Shown: positions 9,055 to 17,322 of the stretch, one piece after another
Position numbering within the stretch: the first letter of the stretch is position 1
How the letters are laid out: each line of letters begins with the position of its first letter
Assembly (NCBI GenBank): GCA_039809495.1
Contig: JBDHVC010000005.1
Location: forward strand, 1 to 64,000
DNA length: 64,000 nucleotides
Source: JAFLCL01 sp039809495
GTDB taxonomy: Bacteria; Myxococcota_A; Polyangia; Polyangiales; Sandaracinaceae
Reading direction: 5' to 3'
Position numbers and translations under genes: made by a program
Notes under the pieces: generated by a model
What the model was told of the DNA's origin: nothing
The model's input: only the letters and a program-made list of their open reading frames with translations
Databases searched by the model: none

Positions 9055-9222
9055 ACCCACGGCTCCGACCCTTCCTCGACGAGACGCTGGGCGCGCCCGG
9101 GCGCGAGCCGTCGGAGAGCGCGCGGAGCCTGCACGAGACCGTCGACGCGCTGCTCGCCCTCGTCGATCACACGTCGCTCGCGGGGCTCGGCGGCGCGGGA
9201 TCGATCGTGCTGAGCTTCGGGC
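9055..9222 (+). pseudogene. Possible gene remnant (about 55 codons without a start)
   Basis: Directly after the preceding stop, in a different frame, about 55 codons read as protein-like (L-R-P-F-L-D-E-T-L-G-A-P-G, then S-A-R-S-L-H-E-T-V-D-A-L-L-A-L-V-D-H) with nearly every third base G or C. Codon quality collapses at the hairpin starting at 9220. There is no ATG or GTG start. It may be the tail of a decayed gene; chance cannot be excluded. Confidence 0.25.
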
Positions 9223-9262
9223 TCACAGCAGGAATCGGTCGACCTGATCCCTGCTGTGAGCC
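9220..9262. terminator. Strong hairpin between convergent genes
   Basis: Perfect 13-bp arms (GGCTCACAGCAGG at 9220-9232 and its complement at 9250-9262) with a 17-nt loop. It lies between the ends of two convergent genes and could terminate both. No U-tract follows. Confidence 0.55.
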
Positions 9263-9315
9263 GCGGCGCGGCGCAATGTCAGCCCCTACTCGTCCTTGGG
9301 TGGTTCGTCGCCGAC

Positions 9316-9792
9316 TCACCAAACCGCCCCGAAGTCCTCGGCGCTCTGCATCCCGTCGAAGAACTCCAGGAGTGGGTCCGCCACGTCGATGACCGCGAAC
9401 TCCCCCTCCTCCTCCATGTCGAAGAAGACGACGTGTTCCGTCTCGAGATCGAGGCAGAAGATGTCTCCCCCCTCGTTCTCGCCGAACGGGTAGAGGCGCG
9501 ACGGAAACCGCACGGGGTGATCGAGCCACCACTTCAGCGTCTCCTCGAGGAGGATGTCCCCCTCGAACCGTCGGTATCGAACCGGATGGGTCCAGCGGAG
9601 CCCGAATTCCCTGCCGTCCTTCTTGGAGCGGTAGTAGGGAAGAGCGGGCGTGGCACCGTTGGCGAGGCGATAGAGCTCTCGGAGCGGCTCCGGCGTGGGT
9701 GGGGCTCCGGTCGCCGTCAGCTGGTCGAACTCCTCCTCCGAGATGGCAGGCGCGACGTCGGAGAAGGAGCTTCGTCGGAGGTCGAAGGTCAT
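9316..9792 (-). CDS. SMI1/KNR4 (SUKH) family protein
   Basis: 158 aa from ATG 9792 (MTFDLRRSSFSDV), chosen because GAGGTGG sits at proper Shine-Dalgarno distance; a longer frame exists upstream. The fold signature is visible: A-I-S-E-E-E-F-D-Q-L near residue 16, L-R-E-L-Y-R-L-A-N-G-A near residue 36, then alternating strands including G-D-I-F-C-L-D-L-E and V-V-F-F-D-M-E-E-E-G, and a C-terminal F-D-G-M-Q. SUKH proteins are often immunity proteins for contact-dependent or polymorphic toxins. No toxin gene is adjacent, so this may be an orphan immunity gene. Confidence 0.75.
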   Translation of the reverse strand: MTFDLRRSSFSDVAPAISEEEFDQLTATGAPPTPEPLRELYRLANGATPALPYYRSKKDGREFGLRWTHPVRYRRFEGDILLEETLKWWLDHPVRFPSRLYPFGENEGGDIFCLDLETEHVVFFDMEEEGEFAVIDVADPLLEFFDGMQSAEDFGAVW

Positions 9793-9975
9793 GAGTCCAC
9801 CTCGCCTCTTCGGGATCGGTTCACGAGCCAACGTAGTGTCCTGTGGCGTCCCCTTCTAGCCTGAAGGATCCCCTCGGGTCCCGTTCATCGGTTCGCGCGG
9901 TCGGCCGGTTGGTCGAGGGGCGCGGCTCGCTTCCCCTTTCCGAATGGCGGGGAACGGGTCATCCTCGGCGCCCCC

Positions 9976-11613
9976 ATGAGCAGCACCCTGCCGATCCCCT
10001 CGCTCGACGATCCGTTCCTCTCGAAGGCGGAGGCGCCGAAGGCCACGAGCGCGTACGACGAGGCCCTCCACGAGGGCAAGCTCCTGCGCGAGCGGCCCTA
10101 TACGTCGCAAGGCCTCGCGCCGATCGCGCGCCAGCACCAGAAGCACCGCATGACGGTGTGGGAGCGGATCCGCGTGCTCACGCCCGAGCCGCCGACGGTC
10201 CTCTTCGAGAACTGGGGCAAGAACCTCGACGGCGCCGGGCTCGTCACGGCCATCCTCCGCATCGGCGAGCGCGACGTCGCGATGTACGGGCACGACTTCA
10301 CCGTCCGCGCCGGCTCGATGGACGCGACGAACGGCAAGAAGCTCGCGCGGCTCTTCCAGCTCGCGGGCGAGCGCGGCCTCCCGCTCGTCGGCATGAACGA
10401 CTCGGCGGGCGCGTACGTGCCGGCGGGCGTCGGCGGGCTCGACGGCTACGCGGAGGCGTTCACGGCGCTCCGACGCATCAGCGGCGTGGTGCCGAGCATC
10501 ATGAACATGTTCGGGTTCAACGCGGGCGGCGGGAGCTACCTGCCGCGGCAAGGCTCCTTCGTGATCCAGCCGGCCGACACGTTCTTCGGGCTGACGGGCC
10601 CCGGCGTGGTGAAGAGCGTCCTCGGCGAGGACGTGACGCCCGACGATCTCGGCGGGCCGAAGGTCCACGGCGCCTCGGGCGTCGCCGATCTCACCGTCAT
10701 CGACGAGGTCTCGGCGCTCCGGACGACGGCGCGCCTGCTCCGCTACCTCCCGAGCGACAACCGCTCGCTCGCCCCCTTCGAGCCGACGAGCGATCCGCTC
10801 GATCGGCCGACCTACGAGCTCGACACGCTCTTTCGCAAGGCCTTCGACTCGCCGAGCGGCTTCAACACGCCCTTCGACATCAGCTTCCTCATCCAGCAGG
10901 TCTGCGACCACGGCGACTACTTCGAGCTCCAGCCGACCCGCGCGCGGAACATGGTGACGGCGTTCGGCCGCGTGGGCGGGCACGTCGTCGGCTTCGTCGC
11001 GAACAACAGCGCCTTCGACTCCGGGCAGATCGACGTCGCCGCGTCCTTCAAGGCCGCGCGCTTCATCCGCTTCGCGAACCTCTACAACATCCCGATCATC
11101 TTCGTGGAGGACACGACGGGCTTTCTCCCGGGCCGCGAGCAGGAGTCGCTCGGCATCGTGCACGCGGGGCGCGCGATGCTCGACGCGATCATCGACGTCC
11201 GCACGCCGCGCATCCTGCTCCTCGTCCGCAACGCCTTCGGCGGCGCGTACGCGTCGTTCAACAACTACCCCACGGGCGCGGACCTCGTGCTCGCGCTGCC
11301 GACGACGCGCGTCGCGGTCATGGGCCCGGCGGGCAAGGAATTCGTCTACAAGGACGAGCTCCGGAAGATCCGCGCCAAGGCCCGCCAGATGGGCCCCGAG
11401 GAGGGCGCCCTCTGGCTCAAGGACCGAGAGGCGGAGCTCAACCAGCGCTACGAGCGGGAGCTGATGAACCCGCGGGAGGCGCTCTCGCTCGGCTCCGTCT
11501 CGCGCATCGTCATGCCCGTCGAGCTCCGCGCGACGCTCGGACGCGCGGTCGACTTCTTCATGCGCCACTACACGCCGAGCGCCTTCTCCGGCATCCAGCG
11601 CGAATTCCACTGA
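9976..11613 (+). CDS. Acyl-CoA carboxylase, carboxyltransferase (beta) subunit
   Basis: 545 aa. It transfers CO2 from carboxybiotin to acetyl-, propionyl- or a related acyl-CoA. Two crotonase-fold halves are visible. The N-terminal half contains G-M-N-D-S-A-G-A-Y-V-P-A-G-V-G-G and N-A-G-G-G-S-Y-L-P-R. The C-terminal half has N-N-Y-P-T-G-A-D-L-V-L and A-V-M-G-P-A-G-K-E, oxyanion-loop type sequences. The ATG at 9976 begins MSSTLPIPSLDDPFLSK. The biotin carboxylase/carrier gene follows after 21 nt, so the two encode one enzyme. Substrate preference cannot be fixed by eye. The product may supply malonyl-CoA or methylmalonyl-CoA. Confidence 0.92.
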   Translation: MSSTLPIPSLDDPFLSKAEAPKATSAYDEALHEGKLLRERPYTSQGLAPIARQHQKHRMTVWERIRVLTPEPPTVLFENWGKNLDGAGLVTAILRIGERDVAMYGHDFTVRAGSMDATNGKKLARLFQLAGERGLPLVGMNDSAGAYVPAGVGGLDGYAEAFTALRRISGVVPSIMNMFGFNAGGGSYLPRQGSFVIQPADTFFGLTGPGVVKSVLGEDVTPDDLGGPKVHGASGVADLTVIDEVSALRTTARLLRYLPSDNRSLAPFEPTSDPLDRPTYELDTLFRKAFDSPSGFNTPFDISFLIQQVCDHGDYFELQPTRARNMVTAFGRVGGHVVGFVANNSAFDSGQIDVAASFKAARFIRFANLYNIPIIFVEDTTGFLPGREQESLGIVHAGRAMLDAIIDVRTPRILLLVRNAFGGAYASFNNYPTGADLVLALPTTRVAVMGPAGKEFVYKDELRKIRAKARQMGPEEGALWLKDREAELNQRYERELMNPREALSLGSVSRIVMPVELRATLGRAVDFFMRHYTPSAFSGIQREFH

Positions 11614-11634
11614 CGTCGCCGCCTACCCAGGACC

Positions 11635-14514
11635 ATGGACTACTACAAGCATCACCCCGAGACGACGGCCGATCGTCGCCTCTCGCACCACCCCTCCGCT
11701 TGGGCTCGGAGCTTCGCCTGCGAGGACGTGAGCCCCCTCGTCATCTGCCGAGGCCCGATCCGGAAGGAGGCGCTCGACGTCTTCGCCGAGATGGGCATCA
11801 CGCACGCCGGCATCCTCCTCTCCGAGAAGGACTCGATCGTCTACACGCACGCGCTCGCGCCGGAGCTTCGTCGGCTCTCACCCGAGCACGTCCACCGCGT
11901 CCGCGACTACAGCGGCGCGACGAAGGCCGAGCGCGAGGAGCGCCTCGCGGAGATCGTCAAGATCTGCAAGGCCCACCGCTACACGCACGTCTTCGCGGGC
12001 TACGGCTTCATGGCCGAGGACGAGAGCCTCGCGCGCACGCTCGAGGACAACGGCATCGTCTTCATCGGGCCGCGCTCCCACGTCCACGCCGCGGCCGGTA
12101 AGAAGGACGAGGCCAAGCGGACGGCGCTGGCCGAGAGCGTCAGCGTCACCCCGGGCGTCGACGACCTCACGACGCGCGTCGTCCTCGAGAGGCACCCGAG
12201 CCTCGGCTCGCTCCGCGAGGCGACGGCCGCGCTCGGGCTCGAGCTCCCGGCGGAGCTCTTCGAGGAGGGCGCGAGCCTGCGGGCGGCCGCCGAGCGCGCG
12301 CTCGAGGCCTCGTATCGAGCCCGCGTCGATCTCTACAGCGTCGAGGAGCTCATCGAGGGCGCGAAGGAGGCGCTCGCCGCGCTCTTCGTCGAGCACCCCG
12401 GCCACCGCGTGCGCTTCAAGGCCATCGGCGGCGGCGGGGGCAAGGGTCAGCGGATCCTCGCGGGCATCCGGGCGAGCGAGGGGATCGACGCGGCGCGCGC
12501 GGCCGCGAAGGCCGCGGCGGACGCCGTCCGCGAGATCCTCGCGGAGGTGAAGGCCGGCGGCGTCGGGGACGACAAGAACATCGTCCTCGAGCTGAACATC
12601 GAGGAGACGCGGCACAACGAGATCCAGCTCCTCGGCAACGGCCAGTGGTGCGTCTCGCTCGGCGGGCGCGACTGCTCCGTGCAGATGCACGAGCAGAAGC
12701 TCCTCGAGGTCTCGATCACGGAGGAGGGGCTCGAGAGCGCGATCGGGCGCGCGCGGCGCGAGGGGCGAGCCGAGGCCGCCCAGACGCTCGAGCACGATCT
12801 CGCGACGCTGCGGCGCATGGAGGCCGAGGCGGAGCGCTTCGGGCTCGCCGTGGGCCTCAATTCCGCCTCGACCTTCGAGTGCATCGTCACGCCGCGCGGC
12901 TCGAAGCACTTCTTCATGGAGGTCAACACGCGCATCCAGGTGGAGCACCGCGTCTCCGAGCTCTGCTACGTGCTGCGCTTCTCGAACCCGAACGATCCGC
13001 GCGACTCCTTCGAGGTCCGCTCGATCGTCGAGGCGATGGTGCTCCTCGCGCGTCACGGCGAGCGCCTGCCGCGCCCCACGCGCGTGCCGCGTCACGGCGC
13101 CGCGGTCGAGGCGCGCCTCAACGCCACCGATCGCTCGCTCGCGCCGCACGCGGGCGGGCTCATCCGGAGCTGGACCGATCCGATCGAGCACGAGATCCGA
13201 GACGATCAGGGCATCTCGCTCAAGAACCCGGACACCGGCGTCTTCGTCCACTATCGCCTCGCCGGCGCCTACGACTCGAACATCGCGCTCCTCGTCACCT
13301 ACGGCGGCGAGCGCGAGACGAGCTACCTTCGGCTGCTCGAGATCCTGCGGCGGATGAAGCTCCGCGGCGTCGACCTCCAGACGAACAACGCGTTCCACTA
13401 CGGCCTCGTCCACTTCTTCGTCGCCCAGGGGGTCTGGGCGAAGCCCACGACGCGCTTCACGCTGCCCTACCTGACGCAGGTGGGCCTCGTCGCGGAGGCG
13501 GCCGAGGCGATCGATCTCGATCGCGTGTTCGAGGCGATCGAGCGCTCGTTCGCGGAGCGCGCGCGAGCCGCCCTGGGCGCCGACGCCGCGCCGCTCATCG
13601 CGGCCGCGAGGGCCGCGCTCCAGCTCAAGGACACGCTCATCCGACGCCCGATCGAGGCCCTCTTCGCGGAGCCTCACGCGCTCAGCGCCTGGCTCTCGCA
13701 TACGCGGAGCGCCTTCCGCTTCGAGGGCGAGCGCCTCGTCTGGACGAAGAACCCGCTCGAGGTCCTCGAGGGGACGTACTGGCTGCTCAACATGGACCAC
13801 CGCGCGAACGTCCCGGCGGCCCACGTCATCTGGGATCACGACCGCGACGTCCTCGAGCGGGGCCTCGGCTTCTATCGCACGCTCGCCTCGCGGCTCGGCC
13901 TCGGGACGAGCGACTGGGAGGCGATCGAGGCGCGCCTCGCGAGCGAGGAGGCCCCGGACGGCATCGAGGAGGCGCAGTGGGAGCGCGTCCGCGCCTCGCA
14001 CGCGGGCTTCCAGCTCGGCCTCGAGGCGCTCGCGATGCTCGTCCACCTCGGGAAGGAGGCGGGCTTCTACGAGCTCCGCGTCGAGCCCGACCTCTCGATC
14101 ACGATCCCCGAGCGCCTGCTCGATCCGGCGCTCCAGGCGCGGATGCGGAAGGTCCTCGCGCCGCCGCCGCGCACGAGCGCGAACGAGATCGTCGCCGTCT
14201 CGGGCGGCATGTTCTACGCGCGCGAGGCGCCGAGCCTCCCGCCGCTCGTCGAGGAGGGCACGCGCTTCGCCGCGGGGCAGCCGCTCTACGTCATCGAGGT
14301 GATGAAGATGTTCAACAAGGTCTCCGCGCCCTTCGCGGGGACCATCGACGAGGTCCTCGTCACGACCGACGGCGCGATCGTGCAGAAGGGGCAGCCCCTC
14401 TTCCGCGTGACGCCCGACGAGACGATCGTCGAGGAGACGGAAGCGGCGCGAAAGGCGCGCCTCGCGGAGAGCACCGATCGGCTGATGGCGCGTGTGCTCG
14501 GTGAGGTGAGGTGA
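11635..14514 (+). CDS. Acyl-CoA carboxylase, biotin carboxylase + biotin carrier subunit (long form)
   Basis: 959 aa. The biotin carboxylase domain spans about residues 33-600, with the ATP-binding G-G-G-G-G-K-G-Q-R (265-273) and the family motif E-V-N-T-R-I-Q-V-E-H (429-438). Between F-I-G-P (143-146) and the glycine loop are about 120 residues, against roughly 80 in Escherichia coli AccC, so there is a helical insertion near 180-230. A helical region of about 250 residues follows, then a biotinyl domain ending the protein, with the biotin-accepting Lys 891 in E-V-M-K-M-F. It is much longer than usual alpha subunits (about 600-670 aa). It is coupled to the carboxyltransferase gene 21 nt upstream. 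Confidence 0.92.
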   Translation: MDYYKHHPETTADRRLSHHPSAWARSFACEDVSPLVICRGPIRKEALDVFAEMGITHAGILLSEKDSIVYTHALAPELRRLSPEHVHRVRDYSGATKAEREERLAEIVKICKAHRYTHVFAGYGFMAEDESLARTLEDNGIVFIGPRSHVHAAAGKKDEAKRTALAESVSVTPGVDDLTTRVVLERHPSLGSLREATAALGLELPAELFEEGASLRAAAERALEASYRARVDLYSVEELIEGAKEALAALFVEHPGHRVRFKAIGGGGGKGQRILAGIRASEGIDAARAAAKAAADAVREILAEVKAGGVGDDKNIVLELNIEETRHNEIQLLGNGQWCVSLGGRDCSVQMHEQKLLEVSITEEGLESAIGRARREGRAEAAQTLEHDLATLRRMEAEAERFGLAVGLNSASTFECIVTPRGSKHFFMEVNTRIQVEHRVSELCYVLRFSNPNDPRDSFEVRSIVEAMVLLARHGERLPRPTRVPRHGAAVEARLNATDRSLAPHAGGLIRSWTDPIEHEIRDDQGISLKNPDTGVFVHYRLAGAYDSNIALLVTYGGERETSYLRLLEILRRMKLRGVDLQTNNAFHYGLVHFFVAQGVWAKPTTRFTLPYLTQVGLVAEAAEAIDLDRVFEAIERSFAERARAALGADAAPLIAAARAALQLKDTLIRRPIEALFAEPHALSAWLSHTRSAFRFEGERLVWTKNPLEVLEGTYWLLNMDHRANVPAAHVIWDHDRDVLERGLGFYRTLASRLGLGTSDWEAIEARLASEEAPDGIEEAQWERVRASHAGFQLGLEALAMLVHLGKEAGFYELRVEPDLSITIPERLLDPALQARMRKVLAPPPRTSANEIVAVSGGMFYAREAPSLPPLVEEGTRFAAGQPLYVIEVMKMFNKVSAPFAGTIDEVLVTTDGAIVQKGQPLFRVTPDETIVEETEAARKARLAESTDRLMARVLGEVR

Positions 14515-14614
14515 CGCGAGCGCGGCTCACGGCAGGCTCGCCTCGCTCGCATACACTCCGCCACCCTCCCCGACGCTCGGATCACGCTCACCAAGGCCAC
14601 CCGAGGGAGAGACG

Positions 14615-16126
14615 ATGCTTCGACGCTTCGACGCCACGAAATTCATGTTCTCGCTCGCGCTCTCGCTCGCGCTCCTCGGCTGCACGTCGAGCCGGGAGGC
14701 GAGCAGGAACGCCGGCAGCGAGCGCACAGCGGAGCCGACGACGACGACCCCAGCGAGCGGAGCTGGGGCTCTGCCCGCGGAGGCCACGCCCACCCGCCAC
14801 GAGATGCACGTGATCGACGGGGGTGGGATGCACACGATCGCGCTCGACTCCTCCGGTCAGGTCTGGATGTGGGGACACATCTTTCGCGACGAGCTTCAGG
14901 AGCCGGGGATCGTCACGGAGTGGAGGTCTCCCGTTCGCATCACGTCGAGCGGCATGACCCACGTCGTCGCCGTCGCGGCGGGTCACGCGCACAGCGTCGC
15001 GCTCGACGCAGAAGGACACGTCTGGGCGTGGGGATTCAACGCTGATAGCCAGCTCGGAGACGGCACGACGACGCGCGGCAGCACCCCCATCCCCGTCAGC
15101 ACATCGAGCGGCCTGACCCACGCCGTCGCCGTCGCGGCGGGTGGTGCGCATAGCGTCGCGCTCGACGAAGAGGGGCACGCGTGGACGTGGGGTAGGGTCG
15201 ACTACGTGCTGCTTCAATCCGTCGACGGCCCCTTCCTAGGTACCGAAAGCGACGTCCCTGTGCGCGTCGCTCCGGCGAGTGGGATGGGCACCCTCGTCGC
15301 GATCGCCGCAGGCGAGGACCACACCATCGCGCTCGACGAAGAGGGGCACGTCTTCGGGTGGGGCGCCAACCGCCTCGGCCAGCTCGGCGACACCACGAGT
15401 ACGGATCGCGACAGCCCCGTGCCGGTCAGCAGGTCGAGCGGCATGGGGACGATCGTCGCCGTCGCGGCGGGCGGGAGGCACACCATCGCGCTCGACGAAG
15501 AGGGGCACGTCTGGACGTGGGGGCTCAACGACAGCGGCCAGCTCGGAACGGGCGAGAGAGGCCCGGGCACGGATCGCCACGTCCCCGTCCGCGTCGTCTC
15601 CACGAGCGGGATGGGCGCCGTCGTCGCCATCGCGGCGGGCGGGCACCACAGCGTCGCGCTCGACGAAGAGGGCCACGTCTGGACCTGGGGATGGAACCTG
15701 TACGGCGCGCTCGGCGTCGGCACGAGCGGCTCGGGCACGCACAGCAACGTCCCCGTGCGCGCCGGGGCCGCGAGCGGGATGGGCACCGTCGTCGCCATCG
15801 CCTGCGGCCTCGACTACACCCTCGCGGTCGATTCCGCGGGGTACGTCTGGGGTTGGGGTTGGAACATCCGCTTCCAGCTCAGCATCGGCGTGGCGCACCA
15901 GGTTCAGGACACTCCCGTCCCAATCCCGGGGCTCCGGCTCATCGTCCCCTGCCACCCCGCGCTCCCCTCCTGCGAGGTCGGCGCGCACCCTCCCACCTGC
16001 GCGATCGCGGTCGCCGACGACGGCACTCCCTGTGACGACGGGGATCCGTCCACCTCCGGGGACGTCTGCACGCGCGGCGTCTGCGGCGGCGTGAGAGAGC
16101 CCTCCCCGGCTCCCTCCGCGCAGTGA
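14615..16126 (+). CDS. RCC1-repeat lipoprotein
   Basis: 503 aa. The ATG at 14615 follows GAGGGAGAG, a good Shine-Dalgarno sequence. The signal peptide ends in a lipobox L-A-L-L-G-C. About six to seven RCC1-type blades follow, each with the pattern V-A-I-A-A-G-x-x-H-x-x-A-L-D-E-E-G-H-V-W-x-W-G, predicting a seven-bladed beta-propeller. Neighbouring blades are also very similar at DNA level. The last roughly 60 residues are Cys-rich (C-D-D-G-D-P-S-T-S-G-D-V-C). Bacterial RCC1 lipoproteins are surface-exposed, and ligands are unknown. It is a stand-alone gene with a roughly 100-nt upstream region holding TACACT, a possible -10. Confidence 0.85.
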   Translation: MLRRFDATKFMFSLALSLALLGCTSSREASRNAGSERTAEPTTTTPASGAGALPAEATPTRHEMHVIDGGGMHTIALDSSGQVWMWGHIFRDELQEPGIVTEWRSPVRITSSGMTHVVAVAAGHAHSVALDAEGHVWAWGFNADSQLGDGTTTRGSTPIPVSTSSGLTHAVAVAAGGAHSVALDEEGHAWTWGRVDYVLLQSVDGPFLGTESDVPVRVAPASGMGTLVAIAAGEDHTIALDEEGHVFGWGANRLGQLGDTTSTDRDSPVPVSRSSGMGTIVAVAAGGRHTIALDEEGHVWTWGLNDSGQLGTGERGPGTDRHVPVRVVSTSGMGAVVAIAAGGHHSVALDEEGHVWTWGWNLYGALGVGTSGSGTHSNVPVRAGAASGMGTVVAIACGLDYTLAVDSAGYVWGWGWNIRFQLSIGVAHQVQDTPVPIPGLRLIVPCHPALPSCEVGAHPPTCAIAVADDGTPCDDGDPSTSGDVCTRGVCGGVREPSPAPSAQ

Positions 16127-16128
16127 TC

Positions 16129-16143
16129 GACGGCCGCGCCGTC
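16129..16143. terminator. Short hairpin at convergent gene ends
   Basis: GACGGC, a 3-nt loop, then GCCGTC, just after the RCC1 stop and running into the complementary stop of the GNAT gene. Confidence 0.4.
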
Positions 16144-16675
16144 AGCCCACGCGGCGACGCAGGATGTGCTCGCGATCGAGCCAGCGGCCGACGGGGTAGT
16201 CGTACTCGCCGGCTTTCTCGAAGCCGTGTCGTCGATAGAGCCGCTGGGCGCGATCGTTTCCGCTCCAGGCGCCGACCCACTGCGTGCGCGCGCCTCGCGC
16301 CTCCATCCATCGAAGAGCGCGCTCGAGCAGCGCCGGGCCCACGCCGCGGCCCTGCGCCTCGCGGGCGACGTAGAGGCGAGCGAGCTCGAGGTCGCTCGGG
16401 CCGATGTCCGGGTGCGGGAGCCCGCACGGCCCCGCGACCGCGAAGCCGACGATGCCCTCGGGCTCGCGCTCGGCGACCCACCACGCCTCGCGCGGATCGG
16501 CGAGGCGCGCGCGGTGGCGCTCGACGTCGTAGCTCTTCTCGAGGTGGGCGCGGAGATCCGCCTCGGGATAGGGGATCTCGAAGTCCTCGACGAAGGTCTC
16601 GACGAAGGTGCGCCGGCCGAGCGCGGCGATCGCCTCGGCGTCCTCGATCGTCGCTTCGCGGATCAGCCCTTCCAT
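16142..16675 (-). CDS. GNAT family N-acetyltransferase
   Basis: 177 aa. Acetyl-CoA-binding motif A is clear: L-Y-V-A-R-E-A-Q-G-R-G-V-G-P-A-L-L. It is followed by the motif B region W-V-G-A-W-S-G-N-D-R-A-Q-R-L-Y-R-R-H-G-F. The N-terminus I-R-E-A-T-I-E-D-A-E-A-I-A is typical. It transfers acetyl from acetyl-CoA to a small amine or protein N-terminus; the substrate is unknown. It is convergent with the RCC1 gene. Confidence 0.9.
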   Translation of the reverse strand: MEGLIREATIEDAEAIAALGRRTFVETFVEDFEIPYPEADLRAHLEKSYDVERHRARLADPREAWWVAEREPEGIVGFAVAGPCGLPHPDIGPSDLELARLYVAREAQGRGVGPALLERALRWMEARGARTQWVGAWSGNDRAQRLYRRHGFEKAGEYDYPVGRWLDREHILRRRVG

Positions 16676-16727
16676 CGCGCCTTCGTCGCACCCCTCGCCG
16701 CGGCGACCCTCGCCCGACGAGCCGCGG

Positions 16728-17147
16728 CTAGCCCGACGCCGCGGTCGCTCGCTGCCCGAGCTCCGCGCGAGCCCAGCTCCGCGCCTCGACGCGCGAGGTG
16801 AAGACGCGTATCGGCCAGGGCGGCCTCGTCAGCCAGAACACGGCCGTGGTCGCGGCCTGGATGACGACGGAATGCGTGATGAACGCCTGCGCGGCGACGC
16901 GCCCGGCGAGCCTCTTCTCGGCGCGACGCATGGCGGCGGCGACGTGCTTTCGGCTCGTCGCCGTCGATCCCTCGATCCAAGAGAGGTCCACGACGAGCGC
17001 GATCCGCATGCCCGGGCGGCCCTCGAGGATCTCGGCGAGCCGGTCCTCGGCGCGGCGCAGCTCACGATCGATGTCGTCGGTCCCATACCGAGGTGGGAAC
17101 CGGATCACATAGAGGGGCGCTGCGTCTTCCTCGAGCCAGGGTTGCAT
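16728..17147 (-). CDS. Small STAS/SpoIIAA-like protein
   Basis: 139 aa from ATG 17147; a GTG three codons earlier is also possible. Alternating helix/strand pattern with R-I-A-L-V-V-D-L-S near residue 48, then a helix R-K-H-V-A-A-A-M-R-R-A-E and V-A-A-Q-A-F-I-T-H-S. It ends in P-I-R-V-F-T-S-R-V-E-A-R-S-W-A. This resembles the SpoIIAA/STAS-like proteins common in myxobacteria, whose function is mostly unknown. The fold assignment is tentative. Confidence 0.55.
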   Translation of the reverse strand: MQPWLEEDAAPLYVIRFPPRYGTDDIDRELRRAEDRLAEILEGRPGMRIALVVDLSWIEGSTATSRKHVAAAMRRAEKRLAGRVAAQAFITHSVVIQAATTAVFWLTRPPWPIRVFTSRVEARSWARAELGQRATAASG

Positions 17148-17322
17148 CCGTTCCACTCACTCCGTGGGCGTCACCCATTCGAACGTGTCGGCGCGGGCGA
17201 GCATGGCATAGAGCGCGCCCATGGAGAAGCGGGCGAACCGCCCCGCTCCGAGCGCCTGGCCTCCACGCGAGTCGCCTGCTACCCCGCGCCCGCCGCGCCT
17301 GGCAGGCTGCGCGCCGGTTCGC

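Noticed and set aside
15320..15720. Repeated DNA in the RCC1 gene as a possible recombination array
   Set aside because: The repeats follow the blade periodicity of the protein and are explained by RCC1 domain repetition.
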